Shown: one piece after another, positions 61,103-64,000 of the stretch
Layout of the letters: the number at the start of each line of letters is the position of its first letter
Numbering within the stretch: position 1 is the stretch's first letter
From: Entrophospora sp. SA101
Taxonomy: Eukaryota > Glomeromycota > Glomeromycetes > Entrophosporales > Entrophosporaceae
Length of the DNA stretch: 64,000 nt
NCBI GenBank assembly: GCA_958430865.1
Contig: CAUDNR010002224.1
Span: 127,515 to 191,514 of the forward strand
Direction of reading: 5' to 3'
Program-made: the position numbers and the translations under genes
The notes under the pieces: model-generated
Seen by the model: only the letters and a program-made list of their open reading frames with translations
What the model was told of the DNA's origin: nothing
The model's database searches: none

Positions 61103-64000
61103 TGATGTGAAATACTTACTCATTGTATGGTTAAGCCAAATACAATTTCCGATTTAAATGTTAGCTTCGCCCACCATTGATGTTTCCCAATCGAAGGATA
61201 AAACATTCTTAGACAAGCCAGTCAAATTTTTGTTGAGTGACCCAAAAACATTGCCAATAATTGAATATTTAAAAGAGAACCGAACAAATATTTGCTAGAT
61301 CTAGTAAAAATATTGTGACACGCTCCAACCAACGCGTGCTTAATGTCGTGCCCAAACCATAATGAATGTGACGTGGCACGCCCAATTCCGTGCCTCAGTT
61401 GGTACATGGCTCTTCCGTGAATTCCTGCCCTTCTTCCATAGTGTCGCCAAGCAAATAATCAGTTGCCAGTCTAAATTACTTGTGGGGACAAACATGCATT
61501 ATCAGTACCGCCTTACTGAACAGCATTCTGCAGAATCGGGGTGGAGACTGTAATAATAAGTGGAAGCTTTATGCCACCTTGCAAGCTCACTCTTATATAT
61601 GATTGAAGCCAACCGAGAGGCCTATACAAGGGTCCCATCTGATGAACTACCACGGACACCCCACTAAGTGAGATGCCATAGGCAGTCTTGAGCACAGTCA
61701 AGAAAAAAAAAAGAAATGGATTGATTATTTATATGTATAAAAATCTGTAATACATGATTTTTCAAACAAACAATTCTTTGTCCAATAATATTCAATTGTT
61801 TTTTTTTGGCGTTTTTGTTTTTTATAATTGATCTACAACAACACAATGGATAGTTACCACATAGGGTAACTCCGCTCTTTTCAATAATAGAAACAAGGAA
61901 ATTTAAAATTAGAATATACGAATTAATCTACATAAGTCCAAGTCGCTCCAAACGAATACCATTTATGGTAAAACAATCAATTAATCGTTAAAGATCTACC
62001 ATGGAATTCAGGAATTATAGCACTATCAATCTCATTTGCATAAACCTCATAAGGTTTAATCCAGAGAAATGGGTCAAGACCCCAGGAAAAAGAAGAATGG
62101 ACCTCGTGAGGGGTATTTACCACCAGATAATATTAATATTCTAGTTCATCTGATTCAAAACCATTTGTCAAAGTGCCTTTGCCTTATTTTCCCAATTTTT
62201 ATGTTTTCTTTTTGCTTTCCGTGCTTAACTTTACTTTTGGGATATTTGAGTCCAAATAAAAAACAAACAAACCTCGTTATTTGATATCACATATTTATGT
62301 TCAACAAATTTAGTCTTTGTTAAATAGATCATGCATGATGCTGCTTTACCAAAATAAATATTTGAATAAAAAATATCAATTGTAACGTAGCTGAGGAAGA
62401 AAGTTCTACCATTTTAATCGATTATTAGTTTTTTATATAATGAATTTATTTGGTAATTCAAACTAAACCATTTATCTCATTTAAAAAATTATTTTATAAA
62501 TTATAAAGGATGTTGAACGTCAATGTGAATCTGTTAATAAAAAACTAATTCGCCAACATTGGATTGGAATTCCACCGAGATTTTTTAACAGCATTGAATA
62601 TTCTGTCTATTATAACCTTCCAAATTCGGCTTTTTTCTTCAAAAAAGATTGCAGCAACATTTTTTATTAAAATAATTGATAATACAAGGAATAGGAAATC
62701 ATACAAGTCCGATAATTAAAATTAATTTAATTTTTTAATTTTTAATAATGAAGTAAAAAATATATATCTTTTGATAGTCATGATAACTATCTCGCTGCCA
62801 GAGTTAAACTGGCTTTTTAAATAGGGGTTTGAAATCACTTTTAAGCAAGCATTGGATTTCTGAAGGAACTCGAATAAAGATAATAATCATATTAATTCAT
62901 TTTTTATATTGAAATAGTATTATTAGTTTTTTTTAATATAAAGAACTCTCTGCAATAAATTTGCCATTCTTCTGGTAAGTTTATTAGTATTAGTACTTTC
63001 AATAAAACAATTATTGAATTTACATTTGATTAAGTTTCATTTCTTTTATTAACATATCTCTATTACCATAGCTAACATAGGCATAAAATACATATAGATG
63101 GAAGATTTGTGTAAATTGTATTTTCATCAATGGCAAAGTTTATGTTATATTTTATACATAAAGGAAAAAGATATGTTTTTTTATAACAGGAATTGGTAAT
63201 TTATATAAATATGCAATCATTCACATCTACAAAATAAATATTTTTTATCTTTTACCATTAAATCATTGTAATTTATATTTCATTATCAAATACTAACATT
63301 TTAATCGTCACAATAAACTTGAACAAGAATAAAATGGGGAAAGCCTTAGTTCAGTTTAAAAGAAATCAAATTGACAGAAGAGGAATCAGAGAGTGAATGC
63401 CACTAGTAGAATGATGTCAAATCGGAGATCGTAATTGGCTACTCAATATACAATAGATAGATAGATTATTGTAACATGCTGATTGTGTCAATTTATGGCG
63501 TCATTCGGTATTTGGTATTTGATAATTAATCAGGTTATTTTGGCAGCAATTTCAAAGTTTAATCGAATATCTTTTGGTTTACTAATTGATCTTAATTGAT
63601 TGAAACATTCACATTTGATTCTTTCAATCGATATGCTATAATGAATATCTGGTTGAACTTTATTTAATTAATCAGACATCATTCATATGGCTATTTAAAA
63701 TCAGCCAGCATTCTGACTAGTATTAACCGTGAGTTATATGTGCATCTAATTGCTTTTTATTTTATTTTAAATTTATAATGAATGTGAATTGATTTATTTT
63801 CAAATAATAACAACCAAATTTTGGAATTGATTCTTTTATAACAGAATTCTTTTGTTCTTTGAATGTTCTTTTAATTTCCCTTTAGATTGGTAACTTCTTT
63901 AGAATCCAATTGATTTTCTGCTAGATTTTATTATTTTTATTTAATAAACAGATAAATTTCATGAATATAAATTATAATCAGATTGCATTTCTGCTACAAA
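61103..64000. repeat. Long direct duplication, copy 2 (runs off the window)
   Basis: This is near-identical to 51271-54168 (offset 9,832 bp). It begins TGATGTGAAATACTTACTCA directly after unique sequence, without the inverted 81-bp arm seen at copy 1. From about 62626 it contains a copy of the dispersed ~1.8-kb repeat. No recognisable gene is present. The right boundary lies outside the window. Confidence 0.95.

Noticed and set aside
1..64000. CRISPR arrays, bacterial operons, tRNA or rRNA genes
   Set aside because: No regularly spaced repeats with unique spacers, no Shine-Dalgarno-linked gene chains and no cloverleaf or rRNA-like blocks were found; repeats are direct duplications, MITEs or microsatellites.

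Overview
The window is nuclear DNA from an AT-rich fungus, most likely an arbuscular mycorrhizal fungus (Glomeromycotina, Rhizophagus-like). The evidence is short GT-AG introns in every gene, a full-length cytoplasmic dynein heavy chain, a tyrosine-kinase-like protein kinase of the type expanded in Rhizophagus, and many relics of DNA transposons, MITEs and decayed genes. I see no tRNA, rRNA, CRISPR array or prokaryotic signal. The species call is inference from protein character, not from a search.

Layout. 1-14.1 kb: repeat-rich and gene-poor, with a possible last exon of a Cys-rich (copper-sensor-like) protein at the left edge, pogo-like MITEs, a decayed hAT transposon and a 484-bp tandem duplication. 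14.16-31.92 kb (+): one dynein heavy chain gene, which I assemble into 25 exons that stay in frame (15,429 nt, 5,142 codons plus stop). 34.67-35.76 kb (+): nascent polypeptide-associated complex alpha subunit (262 aa). 35.85-37.56 kb (-): an AAAP-family amino acid transporter (438 aa), convergent with it. 39.6-41.6 kb: a diverged copy of a repeat family. 43.34-44.39 kb (+): a four-helix MARVEL-like membrane protein (196 aa). 46.9-50.8 kb: decayed gene copies (fructose-1,6-bisphosphatase, IMPACT/YIH1, two Kelch proteins). 51.3-54.2 kb and 61.1-64.0 kb: two near-identical copies of a segment of at least 2.9 kb, 9,832 bp apart in direct orientation. 54.6-56.6 kb: a TIR transposon with a broken ORF. 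57.3-58.9 kb (+): the protein kinase (474 aa). 59.2-60.7 kb: a second hAT relic on the minus strand.

The standout is in the dynein gene. The AAA1 Walker A motif (GPAGTGK|T) is interrupted by a 451-residue intein with Cys1, the N..H block B pair, and C-terminal His-Asn followed by Thr. Its LAGLIDADG endonuclease motifs have Gly in place of both catalytic Asp. The P-loop code around it is split by introns into exons of 4 nt, 2 nt, the intein-bearing exon (11 nt + intein + 11 nt) and 5 nt. Only this splicing restores the conserved PAGTGK-TESVKALG sequence. Functional dynein would therefore need several micro-exon splicing events in the RNA and then protein splicing at the ATP site of its main motor domain.

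The other intact genes (NAC alpha, transporter, MARVEL-like protein, kinase) show no sign of acting with dynein or with each other; this is ordinary eukaryotic gene order in a transposon-rich background.
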